From Plantago ovata (lineage: Eukaryota > Streptophyta > Magnoliopsida > Lamiales > Plantaginaceae), in contig CM051456.1 of the NCBI GenBank assembly GCA_028274465.1, positions 45,754,870 to 45,818,869 of the forward strand: 64,000 bases of DNA, given 5' to 3'. Each line of letters starts with the position of its first letter. The first letter of the stretch is position 1. The position numbers and the translations under genes were made by a program. Below are positions 21,776 through 33,759 of the stretch, in pieces. The notes beneath the pieces were generated by a model. It had not been told where the DNA came from, searched no databases, and saw only the letters and a list, made by a program, of their open reading frames with translations.

Positions 21776-24237
21776 ATGGCTTCAACGAACAACACTCGCG
21801 CTACCAGCAGCAACAACCAAACCGCCAATGATGCTATTGCACAAGACTTGATGCAGCAGAAGGTCGCTGATGATGTCGTTTTTCACCAATTAAATTTGTT
21901 TAATAGCCAAAGAACACTTATCACTACACAAACTAGAGTGCAATGGCAAGTTGTCCCCGAGTGTCGTTCTCTCGGGACCTGACGTGGCTTTGTTTGTGGT
22001 TTTTGCTAGTTATTTCAGACAACGTGTTCAAGTGATTATAGAATTGTTTTCTTAGAACAAAGCAACGAGAAATCAGATTGTTGTAATCAAGTTTGGAAAA
22101 CGGTTGGTGGTAGAAATCAAATACACATGCATGGGTTACGAATATGCTCACAAGTTCAGTGCGTAAAACCTTCGATCAAGTCTGCTAAGCAACTCGTCTA
22201 GGTAACTTTCAAGACACACATCATGAAAGGTCACTATCAATAATTTAGAGGTGCTTGTCACTAACACCATTTATCTAGCATGCTGCAAATATCTAACATA
22301 CAATCCTATAGCTTTCATTGACCAACGAGTTTGTCACTATACTCAATTCGAATATATTTTATAGGCAACTAAGAATCATATGAAGGAATTTGCAGCAAGA
22401 TTGACTCACAACCTCATGTAAGCATAAACATAACCCATAGCATGCATATTCTACATTCTACCACCAACACAAAGGATTTAGCTACTCATATTCATCAACA
22501 TAGACATCAAATCATATGAATTGTAAATAGAATACATCAAATCAAACTACTAGACAAGAGATAATGATACAATGTTACCACCAAGCTGTCACTAATCGGT
22601 GGGTATTGATGAAAACCTCTCCGTAGATGAAACAATGGATGTAATCCTATGCCAAAACCTTTAATCCAATCTAAAATACAATGTAATCTGAGTTTTCTCT
22701 GAGTTTTGGGGCTTAGGAGCTCTTCCAAAACGAAGCCAATGTTCAAAAGTATGGAAAAAGTAACTGAAGATCAGATTTAAGAAGGAAAATCCGAAAACGT
22801 AACCGCTGCCAAGCGGACCGCTTGGAGAGGCCAAGCGGAGCGCTTGGCAAGCGAAGCGCTTGGAGGGCTTCACTATTCCAGGCGCTTAGCTTGGCTCCTG
22901 GGCAGATTTTTGTCTTCCAACTCAATCTTTTTGCCCTCGTACGGCCCTCGGGTGCCTTGGACTCATCCTTCTCAATGCTTATTGATGCTCAAGCACTCAC
23001 GAACAAGCCGTGGAGATCAAGAAACTTCAACGGGGCCATTTTCTATCAAAAAAGCTCGTTTTTAGCTCCAAAAACGCCATTTCGTTCCTAAGTGCCTGAA
23101 AATGCAGAAAACAATAAACGTGACACTATTCTACAAAACTAACCAAAAAACAAGGCTAAAAGATAGCAAAAGAAGGTAAAAAAGACAAGATGAACGCGTC
23201 AAAAATACGTTCATCAGTCGCAGCTTCAAATGCCTCCCGCCAAGTAGCAAGTGCGATCGCGCCGTCAATTATGCCACATCAAGAAACTCTAACGTTGTCG
23301 GAAGCTGAGAGGTTCGCTCGTTTCCACCCGGAAAGGTTTGAAGGATCACCCCACTCAAGGAAAACTGAAGTGTGGATTGAGGGCATCGAGGATTTGTTTA
23401 GTATCTTGCACACCAACGCTGCACAAATGGTGGAGCTTGCAGTGTTTCAGCTCGATGGACTAGCACGCCGTTGGTGGGTCACCGTTGATGCACGATGGAG
23501 GAGAGAAGGAAAACCTCATACATGGGAGAATTTTGTGACGGAAGTTTTGGAAGGGTATGTTCCCTGTAATGTCCGTATGAGAAGAATTAGTGAGTTTGAA
23601 AAGTTGAGGCAAGGGAAGATGACGGTGTCCGAGTATGATCTTAAATTCACGAGATTGTTGAAGTATGTGCCACACCTCCAAAATGATGAAATGGAAAAGA
23701 TGAGGTGCTTTGTACGAGGATTGAAGCCTAAGATCAAGTTCAACCTGTTTGGAATCGAGATGTCAACTTACGCGGATGCCGTGGAAAGAGATGCTGAAGT
23801 GGAGAACGGATTAGGAGAGCTTGAGAGCTATGAATCTCATCGATCTGGAAAAAGGGGTTCTGATCACGTGAGTGGCAAGGATCGTCGCCTCCATCCAAGT
23901 GTCCTCGCAATCAGCGGGAAAGTCGACCCCGTCAACTTGGTGATGTTACCGGAGAGTCAACTAGCGTAAAGTGTAATTTCTGTGGAGGAACAACTCACGA
24001 GGAAGACAACTGCTGGAAGAAGAAGGGTTGGTGTTTGGCTTGTGGCAGCAAAGATCATAAGGTGAACAGATGTCCGAGGCGTCGCTCTCTAATTAAGGAA
24101 GGACGGCCTTGTAGCACGGTTTCGAAAAACCAAGGAGATGGTGCAACAACGAAGGTGAAGGTCTACAGTGGGGTTGGACATGAGGCTCGGTCAGCAAATG
24201 TGGCAAAGGGTACGCACGTTTGGACAAACCTCTTCTA
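21776..24237 (+). pseudogene. gag: gag of element D, split by a solo LTR and frameshifted
   Basis: ATG at 21776. The N-terminal part runs to 21867, and the frame resumes after the solo LTR at 23222. The gag domain includes LARRWWVTVDARW, TWENFVTEVLEGYVP, EFEKLRQGKMTVSEYD and MRCFVRGLKP, typical of chromovirus gag. A frameshift near 23860-23970 displaces two adjacent CX2CX4HX4C zinc knuckles (CNFCGGTTHEEDNC and CLACGSKDHKVNRC, about 23972-24073). The stop is at 24235-24237. It is followed directly by 3' noncoding sequence, so the element never carried protease, RT or integrase in this copy. Confidence 0.85.
21868..23216 (-). mobile_element. Solo LTR of a gag-pro-like family inside D gag
   Basis: 1349 bases, TGATGATGTCG to ACGTTCATCA, flanked by GTCGC at 21863-21867 and 23217-23221. 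It shares the motifs CGAGTGTCGTTCTCTC and the ATTTGTTTAATAGCCAAAG-like end with the LTRs of B and E, so orientation is minus. Its GC inverted repeats (about 22806-22875, stems CCAAGCG/CGCTTGG) are unlike in sequence but placed like the U3 hairpins of the relatives. No internal sequence is present. Confidence 0.9.
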
Positions 24238-24515
24238 AGTCGTGTTTGTTTATCGAACTGCACCTCTTTTGCTAGGATAGATTCATTTGAAGGTTAGGTC
24301 CCGGCTTATTGAGGACTTGTTACTTGGAAGCGTTTGGTTGTAGAGGTATGCTCCGTTTTCCTTTAGGCTAGTTTAGAATTATCTTAACTTTTAGCTTGTG
24401 AGATCGTTCTTTCATCCGGCGTTTGAAGTTGAAGGCTTTTGTCTCTCCGTTCCCCGTTCAATGGTTTTACGCTAGTTAAGTTTCGAGGACGAAAATTCTT
24501 TTAAGGGTGGTGGAG
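24238..24515 (+). other. Element D 3' noncoding segment and PPT
   Basis: 278 bases without a frame. It ends TTTTAAGGGTGGTGGAG, the purine-rich tract before LTR2 at 24516. Confidence 0.75.
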
Positions 24516-27186
24516 TGTAACATCCCGTATATTTCTATTTAATTTAATTTTATTTTTTTTAATTATTTTAACTAATTAATTACCTGAGTAATTATTTATT
24601 CGGTAATTTAATTATTTTCCTTCCCGCGTTATAAAATTCGATTTAGAAGGCCGAACGGTTTAGTGGACTGTTTAATCTTCGTTTCTGGGCTAAAGAATTA
24701 GGTCATCCTTGCAAGGCTATTTGAGTCCATTTTTCCTTTTGGCCCAACTCATATTTAGGCCCATCTGCTAGCCCATCTATCAAACCCTAAACCTAATAAC
24801 CCATCTCATTTCCATTACTCCTCCCTCACTCCTTCCGCATTCACACGGCCACTACTACACTTCCCCATGTCATTTTTCTGCCGCCACCAAGACCACCGGA
24901 AACCACCACCACCACAGTAGCATCGTCATCATCTCCTCCCATCATCAACGCGCAGTCATCACCGTCATCGTTTCGCGCATCATCATCTTTGGTTTCATCG
25001 CAAATCGGACCGCATTTCCCCTACTCCGGTTAGCATTGCTCCACCCGTTCATCGCCGCCGTCAGCCGCGCCGCTCCGGTTCTGATCGCTCCGTTCCTGTC
25101 TCGATTCCGCCGCTGCCGCCGCACCGTTAGACCCATTCAAGCTGTCCTCTGCCCCGATTCGTTTCGCGAGCGGTCCCGTTCAAGCTGTCGTCCGATCCGC
25201 CGCCCGTGCTGTCCCGATCGATCGATCCGTTCCGCCGCCGCCGTTCCGATCCGCTGCCCGATACCGGTCCGTCCCGATTCCGTTCCCCGCCGGCTGGTTC
25301 TGCTCCGGTAAGTGTTGGATCGGTTCTGTTCTTGCTCGTTGGATTCAAATCGTTAATTAAATCTTATTTTAATCCCTTCGTACTGTTTTGATTCGCAGCT
25401 TACTCTCTTTTCCAGTTTGTTCGAAGGTGAGATGCTCTGCCCTGTTCGTTTTCATTTACTTTTATTTTCTGTTTGGTCGATTTGGCACCTACTCAAATTT
25501 GACTGGACCGTTTTACCCCAGAACCTGAAACTGGACTCGATTTGGATTAGGATTTGGGAACTGGGTCGATTTGGACTGAAATTTTAAGTATTTGAATTTG
25601 TGGGGGGTTGAACTGTAATTTTGGAAACCTGTGAGGACTGTTTTGGGATGTCTGGAAAGTTGAAGGACCTTTTTGCAACTATGTTTGACCCTGTTGACTG
25701 ACTGAACTGGTTTAGGAGAGTTTCGATTTCTGGGAAGTGTTATGCCAATGTTCGGAAAAGTGTGGAGTTGATGTTTGATTTCTGAGGCTTGAAAGGTTTT
25801 TATGCGGTTTTTTTCTAAAGGGTAAAAAGGTAATTTCATGTCCTCTGGACTAAAATGTTTAAACGAGCTTCTTTTAAGGACTATTCTGAATACTGTAGAA
25901 ACTATAGTACTGTTTTGCAATTTACTGTTGAGGGTATTCTGGTAATTTTGTAATCTGAATTTAAATCGTTTTCTAAAAGCTAGTAAGTTATTAGTTCTTG
26001 TTTTGGTGAATTGAGTAATGAATTACCTTCTAGCTTAGTTGGTTAAGGGTGTGTGATTAACTTAGAGGTCCCGAGTTCGAGCCCCTCCCACTTCTTTACC
26101 GACTTTTTTATTTTCATTCGTTTGGTTTTGGTTCGACTTCTAGTTCGTAACTAGATACTTTCTATTTAGGTTCTCCGTCGTTAGCTCTTAAGCTCACTGC
26201 TCGTTGAAGACTTTTGCTTTCGAGTTGAGGTGAGTGTTGACCCCAAAACCTATCTATTTGCGAAAAACCGGAAGGCTATGTGATAATCTGTATTTATTAC
26301 TATATGTTCTGTTATACCGTATGCTTCCGCGTAAAAGTAACTAAGTCCTAAGTATGGCTATTTACTTATCTTTGTTTATTGCTACTCTGTTCTGGATTAA
26401 CTCTTCTGGAACACTTCTCGATGTTTAAGATCTGATTATTGTTATCTGTTTGTTCTGCATCTGTATCTGTTCTGTCTGTTTCTGTGTGACCGGTCGATTA
26501 GGTCGTAACTAGGTAGACTTTGGTAGTAGAGGACTATCGGGTTTGCTTGGTTATTGCCTAGTCTAATCCCTTTTAGACGCGAGGCAGAAGTCGCTGAGGT
26601 CTATTAGGGTCGTAGGTTCTGTTTCCCCAAAGTACACGGGGGTTCCTGTTTCTGTCCGGAGTTGTATACCCTCTGGAGGGACCTATAAGGGCTATTGGGA
26701 GTAGGAGCAATAAGGCGGGCTGCACCAACGGACTACGACTTATCTGTTCTGTCTTTCTGTTCTGTTATCTATTTTGTTTGTTATATTATCTGTTGAAAAG
26801 GATTTTGATTTAAAAAACTGTTTACTTTCTGTTTGTTAACTTAGAACCTCACTGAGATCCTTTATCTCACACTCTCTTTGTTTTCAAAATTCCTTCCTTC
26901 CAGACACTACTGAGGATGCACGCGAGTAGGATGCCAGCGACTGAGAGAAGTGTCTGGGGTGTCTTTGGGAATTTATTTCAAAATAAGAAGATGAAACTTT
27001 TCACTGTCTTCAATAGTTGTTATTCATTTGATTTCTAAGTTACTATTGGATATTTACTTGATTCTATTAGCACTGTGCGTGTCAAATATTATTATGGCAT
27101 TTATTGCCGACCGTTGTTTTAAAATTATTTTGGATTTTCCTTTTTCAAGAAAATTGTTTGTTTTTAAAAAAACCGGTACCGTTACA
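24516..27186 (+). repeat. LTR2 of element D
   Basis: 2671 bases, TGTAACATCCC to CCGTTACA, colinear with LTR1 with small indels. It contains the tRNA-like stretch 26031-26087. It is followed not by flanking DNA but by a second PBS and leader. Confidence 0.92.
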
Positions 27187-27858
27187 GTTGGTATCAGAGC
27201 TTGAGTTCAAACTCGAGCTTGCTAGGATAGGGTCTTCTGGCCTTTGGGGTGCGTGTGAGGGTCCAAGTCGCTGGATTAGATTGAGTAGTCTTTGTTCTGT
27301 CTCTTTTAAAGTTTGGTCTTCCACATTAGCTCTGAACCGTCATGTTCATCTGTTAACTGTCCTATTGTTCCGTCTTCCGTCTTCCGAAACTGTCTTGCTG
27401 TTCATTTTGTTTAACTTCTACCAAGTTCACAAGCTTCCTATTGCTGCTTTGTTCATTTTCTTTAAGGCGATAATATTGTTTCTTCTAAACGCATGAGTAT
27501 TTGTTTAAAAGTATGTTTATTTACTATAATGTCATTAGTTGCATGTTTTAAGGCTTAAGCACTTATTTATGCATTTGTTTTACTTATCGAAGTTCTTATA
27601 TGTTCTTGCTTGGTTCTGTCATACTGTAATCTATTGTTTAACCAAAGTCGACGTAAATCACTGGCAGGCGGCCGACTGTTTAAGTGATTCGTGTTAACCG
27701 AGGTCAAATGACTGATCACTTTATGAGAGAACGCTTTTATTGCATGCTTAATGTTTACGAATCTTTTCTACATCATATGAATTTGCTACTTATGCTTTAT
27801 CATTGCTTCTTCAATTTATGTCTGCCTTGCATGCTAGGTTAGACGCACTGGAGGATTT
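27187..27858 (+). other. Second PBS and leader of element D
   Basis: Near-identical to 20919-21590 and stops at CTGGAGGATTT. The same PBS is at 27189-27200. The leader is then joined to the LTR tail, so a gag-bearing second internal unit has been deleted. Confidence 0.85.
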
Positions 27859-28110
27859 CAGCGACTGAGAGAAGGGTCTGGGGTGTCTTTGGGAATTTAT
27901 TTCAAAATAAGAAGATGAAAATTTTCACTGTTTTCAATAGTTGTTATTCATTTGATTTCTAAGTTACTATTGGATATTTACTTGATTCAATTAGCACTGT
28001 GCGTGTCAAATATTATTATGGCATTTATTGCCGACCGTTGTTTTAAAATTATTTTGGATTTTCCTTTTTCAAGAAAATTGTTTGTTTTTAAAAAAACCGT
28101 TACCGTTACA
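27859..28110 (+). repeat. LTR3 remnant of element D (last 252 bases)
   Basis: Starts at CAGCGACTGAGAG, matching LTR1 from about 20669 and LTR2 from about 26936, and ends CCGTTACA. Followed by CTCTA. Confidence 0.88.
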
Positions 28111-28868
28111 CTCTATATATAGTTGCTCAGTTTCTCCGTTGTTTCATACTTTCTCAGACCTTTTCTCTCACCTTTCTCATTAGTTTTAGGTAGGAATTCT
28201 CCAGAGCCTGTTCTGGGGATTCTTAACATAGGAGACACATTTTCTTATCGTTTTGGAGCTTGTAAGATCGCGATTCCTCGGAGATTGACAACCTTCGGTA
28301 ACATTGTATCTTACAGTTTTTCTATTCATATTTATTTATCTTTCAACATGTTTTCATTCAATCTTGCTATAATTTCTGTTGATTGCATGTCATCTATGAG
28401 TAGCTAAATTTATCGTTGGTGATAGTATGTGATTTCTTAGCGAAGGGTTGATAATTATGCTGATGGCGGTAAAGCGAATCAGACTTTGAGTTATTGCTTT
28501 ATTTCTTTGATCTATCTAAAACCTCTATCTTCGTAGTGTTGAATAATAACGGAACACAATTGGACAATTCATTGATCAATGATCTCTATGCAAAACGATC
28601 GGGTACTTCATGCATGATTATTAACCTGCTATGCTTTGAATGATCATACTATCACTAACTTCCATTATCTGACAAGAAAAACCTTTGCTAAGTCGTCTGT
28701 TGATTTTATAGTTTAAGTTAGATTAGATAAAGCTAGTTATAGTCCTTAGAGATCGACACTCGAGGTTATTTTACTGCTGCACTACGGTTTTCGTTGTAGT
28801 TGTGAATTGCCTTTGGCTAAATACAAATTTATTTGATTAATTAGAATCTGACAAATTCCGGTTCATCA
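28111..28868 (+). repeat. LTR of element C, second part (after D)
   Basis: Begins CTCTATATATAG, restoring the TATA region cut by D, and ends GGTTCATCA at 28868. Together with 17789-18227 it gives about 1190 bases. Confidence 0.9.
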
Positions 28869-29012
28869 TTTGTGCTCATATGTTTTTTGATAGATTCAAT
28901 AGATTAGTTCATTTCATTTGGCATGAGACTCCATTTTTTGTGTTGCATTGTTTTTTGCATTAGAGTCTAGCTTAGTTGATTGAGGACAAGCAAATGTTCG
29001 GTTTGGGGAGTT
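28869..29012 (+). other. Short remnant of a second C internal region with PPT
   Basis: Starts exactly at the LTR end and matches 17647-17788, the last 144 bases before the LTR including PPT. PBS, gag and everything else are missing. It shows that C also had an LTR-internal-LTR-internal-LTR arrangement. Confidence 0.85.
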
Positions 29013-30199
29013 TGATGAACGTGTATTTTACACTTTCATTCGAGTCTTTTTTCACCAATTTAGCTATCCTCTATGTTAATTTAGCTATATTATAATGCAT
29101 TTTATTAGAATAGTGTCACGTTTCCCTTTAGTTTGCATTTTACAGGTTTTGGGTGAAAAACGAGGTTTTTCGGGCAATTATATTGAAGAGAACGAAGAAT
29201 TGGTGTTCCGGGGGCATTTTTGGAGTATCTAGAAGATTCCGGATAGGATTTGAAGTCTAGGGGTCGAGTGTGAAGGCTAAAAGGTCACTAGAAGGCAAAA
29301 ACCGAGTCCGAAGAGGAAAAAAAAATCCAAAAACGCGTAAACCGCCGACTGCACTTCCCGGGCGATTCGCCTGGGACGTGCGGCGACTCGTCCCACACCA
29401 GGCGATTCGCCCGGTGTGTGGGGCGACTCGCCCCACACCTTCCGAACCCCTATATATAGTTGCTCAGTTTTCTCCATTTTTCATACTTTCTCAGACCTTT
29501 TTTTCATACCTTTCTCATTAGTTTTAGGGAAGAATTCTCCAGAGCCTGTTCTGGGAATTCCTAGCATAGTAGACACTTTTTCTTATCGTTTTGGAGCTTT
29601 TGAGATCGCGATTCTTCGGAGATTGACAACCTTCGGTAACATTGTATCTTGCAATTTTTTCTATTCATATTTATTTATCTTTCAACATGTTTTCATTCAA
29701 TCTTGCTATGATTTCTGTTGATTGCATTTGAGTAGCTAAATTTATCGTTGGTGATAGTATGTGATTTCTTAGCGAAGGGTTAATAATTATGCTGATGGCG
29801 GTAAAACGAATCAGACTTTGAGTTATTGCTTTATTTCTTTGATCTGTCTAAGCCCTCTATCTTCGTAGTGTTGAATAATAACGGAACACATTGGACAATT
29901 CATGATCAAAGATCTCTATGCAAAACGATCGGGTACTTCATGCATGATTATTAACCTGCTATGCTTTGAATGATCATACTATCACTAACTTCCATTATCT
30001 TGATAAGAAAAACCTGTGCGAAGTAGTTTGTTCATTTTATAGTTTAAGTTAGATTAGATAAAGCTAGTTATAGTCCTTAGAGATCGACACTTGAGGTTAT
30101 TTTACTGCTACACTACGGTTTTCGTTGTAGTTGTGAATTGCCTTTGGCTTAATACAAATTTATTTGATTAATTAGAATCTGAAAAATTCTGGTTCATCA
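29013..30199 (+). repeat. Terminal LTR of element C
   Basis: 1187 bases, TGATGAACG to GGTTCATCA. U3 hairpins at 29357-29438 and TATATATAG at about 29450-29458. Flanked right by ACCAA and a different, non-retroelement-like sequence. Confidence 0.92.
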
Positions 30200-31614
30200 A
30201 CCAATTCGACGTTCTTCCCCTCCACCACCAAAAGTTTCTCAGCCACCAAAGTCTTCTCCTCCCGAAACCGAACAAGCTCTTTCAACATCTCCTGCAGTTA
30301 TCTCCCTTTCCTCAAAACCTCCTCCTGCGCACTTTCCCGAGGACGCTTCTCCTCCCGAAGCTTAGCATCAAAGCTCTCGGAGGATTGAGCCTTTTTCTCC
30401 AACCGACTATCGATGTTCCTAGCCACCGTAAGCATCTACCACAGAATTGAAAGATTAGTTCGATCAAAGGAAAAAATGCGAAGAAATAAAATTTACGTTT
30501 CGTCACTTCAAGTTAAGAAAAGTCACCTGCATCTAAAGAGACGCGGCCTTCGCCTTGATCTCCCCGTCCGACAATCTATCCAGTTCGACCTGGTCACTGT
30601 TCGAGATCATCAGATCCCTCCACTTCAAGCCCGCTGCCGGATCATGGAAATAGGACACTTCCTTCAAACCCTGGCCACACGTTGAACGCGTTTGGCCCCG
30701 GCTAGCCACAGTCAGACGTTCGGGAGAGTCCTGCAAATCAATAACGGTCTTGTCCGTTGTACCACTAGCTACACCTGTTCGAGCCCTTTTCCGTTGACCC
30801 GAAGCCGAACTTTGGCCATGCTCTTGAGGCATCACAAAAGACGTTCGTTTCGAGTCTCGATTGTCATCCGAACCCTTCGCCCGGTTCGAGGGGGTAATAT
30901 TAGTACCAGTCACCAACTCTTGAACAGTTCCCCCCGCCGCACCAGATCCCGATTCGTCACCGAGATTCGCGTTCGGAATGGGGGTAAGGTGCGGAGCAAT
31001 GGAAGGATCGACTATGGTCGAAATATTGTGCGGCCTTGGCCCTGTATACTTCGGTACAGTGTTTTTGTTTGCAATCAACAAGGCCTTCCTGAGATAGCTT
31101 CATCCAATAATCTGCGAAAGAAACATGCCGAAAAGGTTAGTAAAAAATAAAATTAAAAACAAAAGCAGAGAAAAGAAAGCAACAAAGAGGCACAACTTAC
31201 CCAAGTCTCGGATATTCCCTTGAATCTCTGGTTCCACCGAAAACACGCCCCCAAGATATAGGATCGGCTCCACCAAGAGACTATACGGGATTATCCGATC
31301 CTCGGGTGTTCGACCCTTATAAGCGTCGGCCCATTCGTTTCGACAGGCAAGAATAGTCAGTACACCATCATGACGGCGCCATAGGCGAGGAGTCGGAACC
31401 ACTCCGGGGGTACCATTTTCATTCTGGGGCATCCGAACGAAAACGTACCACCTCTTGTATCCAGGGCCATGTGAGGATTGGAACTTCGAAAAAAGTTCGA
31501 AGTGTCTAATGGCGGAGAAATAGTAAAAACAACCTCCATCCTTGCTTTCGACCATCGAGAAAAAGTGTAGAAAGTTCGAGGCTGTTACTTTCCGGTTAAT
31601 AGACTTGCACCACA
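30200..31614 (-). pseudogene. Fragment of a spliced plant gene, resembling gypsy-type transposon-associated proteins, cut by C and F
   Basis: Three coding blocks on the minus strand. The first runs from 31614 to about 31203 and contains SHGPGYKRWYVFVRM and a charged, hydrophobic domain, ending at a good donor (GTAAGTTG). The second runs from about 31103 (acceptor TTTCGCAG) to 30526 and is Ser/Thr/Gly-rich and low-complexity, ending at donor GTGACT. The third begins near 30435 after an acceptor-like GTGGTAG and is Glu/Lys/Arg-rich, coiled-coil-like, with a stop near 30300 and a frameshifted continuation to 30200. The first block recalls plant proteins annotated as putative gypsy-type transposon domain; that match is from memory of the pattern, so tentative. 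The 3' end lies beyond C, outside the window, and the 5' end beyond F. Confidence 0.5.
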
Positions 31615-33759
31615 TGATAGTGTATATGTCCTAGAGACAGTCCTTATTAAGTGATAGTGTATATGTCCTAGAGACAGTCCTTAATAAGGGTATGGTGCCC
31701 TTATAGAGGGCATATATATGTACTATTACACAGGTCAACGTAATATAATATATGTTTGTTGCATTTTACTATTGAGTATCGCTTTCATATTTATATTACA
31801 CCAGGCTGCAGCATGTCATATCTTTATTACTGTCTGTATTGATATTAAACATGTCCCCTCGGATAGATGACCGATCACACAGATAGTGGGAGCTATGTGA
31901 GTTATCATCTATCCCAAACTCTCCCTAGTCGAGGTTAATCTCGGATGTGGGGGTCTGAATGAACCAGACAAGACTAGTATGCGTGGAGGTTATACTTGTT
32001 GGAGCAAGTGTGAGCCGATCCCACGGCCACGGAACGGATTGTTGGACAATCGAGAAACGTTCCCATAACTGCGCATAGTTGTTCGAAGAAGCTTTATCGA
32101 ACAATGGAAGTACCCACCGAACACTCCCGTCGATGTATACTCTACACCGAAGTGTCTATGGGAACCGGTGAGTTGTCGAATTGATGCAAGTCGTCCTTTT
32201 GACTTACAGGTCTTTATCATCACATTTGTTGCCCCATATCCTTGGTGGACCCGTCGATGTCAGCTCTGAATAAGCAGTTGACCTAAGACACGATCCAGGA
32301 TTATGGCTACATACAAATGGGGGTGATAAGTGATTCTGTGAAGAATTCATCTCTCAAGTGTAGCACAGGAGAGCACTGCTCATAGTCGTTCATAGTTGTG
32401 ATGGTAAAACCGCTGGCCAGAGTATCAATATTATTATGATGGTCATAATGGATATTGGATTCACCATGCAACTCACTGAATACGCCCGTGGATGTATTAT
32501 TGGGATAGACACTTCATCGATCCTAGATACATTCGAGCAAGTCAGATGAAGGGACGTTACCATCGCCGCGTTGAGCGCAACAGACTTCGCAACGAAAGGG
32601 TTAGCTTTGAGAAACCTCTCAAACGTCCTCATTTATTAATATTGCAAATGGAACCGTCTAGGAATTCCATGTTGCCTAGTCTAGGACTTGCTTAATACGA
32701 TGAGGCCCTATGGGTCACACTATGTGGTGATTCAGCCTATCAGAATATCCTTGAAGATGGAATCGCAATTAATTTGGAATTAATTGTGAATGATGGATTA
32801 TAATTGATTTGGAATTAATTATAATATATGGTGGCTCAATTAATGATTTAGAATTATTAATTGAATTGACTAATTAATTATATTTTATGTAAATACAATT
32901 AAAGATTAAATTTTGGAAATATAATGGAGGTTTGATTTGAAAGGATATGTTAATTTAGAATTAACATATGCACTTGGGAAAAATTTACTTGGAGTTTGGA
33001 TTGCCTTAGAACTATAAGTGGGTCCCAAAATTGGGAACCACCTATTACCCGTAGGACTGGGCGCGCGCGCGTTAGCTAGATAGGGGAAGGAGTTCGACTC
33101 CTTCCTCTATTAGAAGTCCAAGGGATAAGTTAGATTTTCGTGATTGAGTTTTAATTTGATTGGAAATGAATCTAGACTTGGAATTGCTTTCCTAGTGCGA
33201 TAAGAATTAGATTGTTATTCCTTTATGAAGTCTAATTGCTTATGCTTTAGGCTTCTGTTGACTACTATATATAGTAGACTATTAGAGAGCTTTTGACATA
33301 GATTTTCACACAGTTGAAGAATCAAATTCTTAGAGAATTATTGTACCCAGTTTTTTTAGAGAAAATAAAAGCTCTACCCTCCTCTATAAGCCACACGCGC
33401 GCGCCACCTGCCGGAGGATTTGCCGCCCCATCTTCTTGGTCACACAAAGAATATCCTAGCATTCTTTCCGATAGGCTGTTCATCCGTGGATACCAAGGTT
33501 GAGGTTCTAGGAGCTGGAAACTAACTTTTAATTGTCTTGCAGATAATCAAAGTATTGCAGATATCTTCGACTTCGACGAAGGAGAAGATACACCGGATTA
33601 TTACGAAGACTTGGAAGCTGCTTTGGAAGTAAAGTTAGTCTTCTAATTGACGTGTTTATATATATACGGAACATACATAATCAATTAACATGTATGTTAA
33701 GAAAATTTTTGAAATTCCGCTGCGTACCCTAGGGGTAACTCTGACCGTATTTTCTTACA
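31615..33759 (+). repeat. 5' LTR of element F (Ty1/copia)
   Basis: 2145 bases, TGATAGTG to TTTCTTACA. The first 37 bases are duplicated in tandem (31615-31651 and 31652-31688), absent from the H LTR. U3 hairpin GGAAGGAG/CTCCTTCC is at 33085-33105 and a TATA box inside the 16-base palindrome CTACTATATATAGTAG at 33262-33277. Several minus-strand frames of 77-80 codons in this LTR recur in the other copies only because the DNA does. Confidence 0.9.

Larger units (their letters stand above)
18228..28110 (+). mobile_element. Element D: gag-only chromovirus-like LTR retrotransposon with three LTR segments
   Basis: Flanked by CTCTA at 18223-18227 and 28111-28115. The order is LTR1 (18228-20918), PBS and leader, gag, PPT, LTR2 (24516-27186), PBS and leader again (27187-27858), then only the last 252 bases of an LTR (27859-28110). 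One target duplication encloses the whole, so the extra unit arose before integration or by recombination inside the insert. There is no pol: only about 275 bases separate gag from LTR2. The initiator-Met PBS and the GTTTCGAGGACGAA plus TTAAGGG string before the PPT are typical of Tekay/Del-type chromoviruses; that lineage call is tentative. Confidence 0.9.
1..30199 (+). mobile_element. Element C: Athila-like gag-pro family LTR retrotransposon, 5' end outside window, interrupted by B and D
   Basis: The + strand parts are 1-772, 15515-18227 and 28116-30199. They align in order with the region between protease and 3' LTR of the related elements B and E read in sense. The sequence either side of B joins cleanly once one copy of GTGAT is removed, and the sequence either side of D joins cleanly once one copy of CTCTA is removed. 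Any gag and protease of C would lie left of base 1. The right end is the LTR terminus TTCATCA at 30199, followed by ACCAA, which should be the target duplication found left of the window. Confidence 0.85.

Noticed and set aside
31990-32632. Minus-strand frames of 77-80 codons in the copia LTR, repeated at 57769-58095, 58556-58789 and 58956-59198
   Set aside because: LTR sequence read antisense. Conservation follows DNA identity, and start and stop positions are not maintained in all copies.
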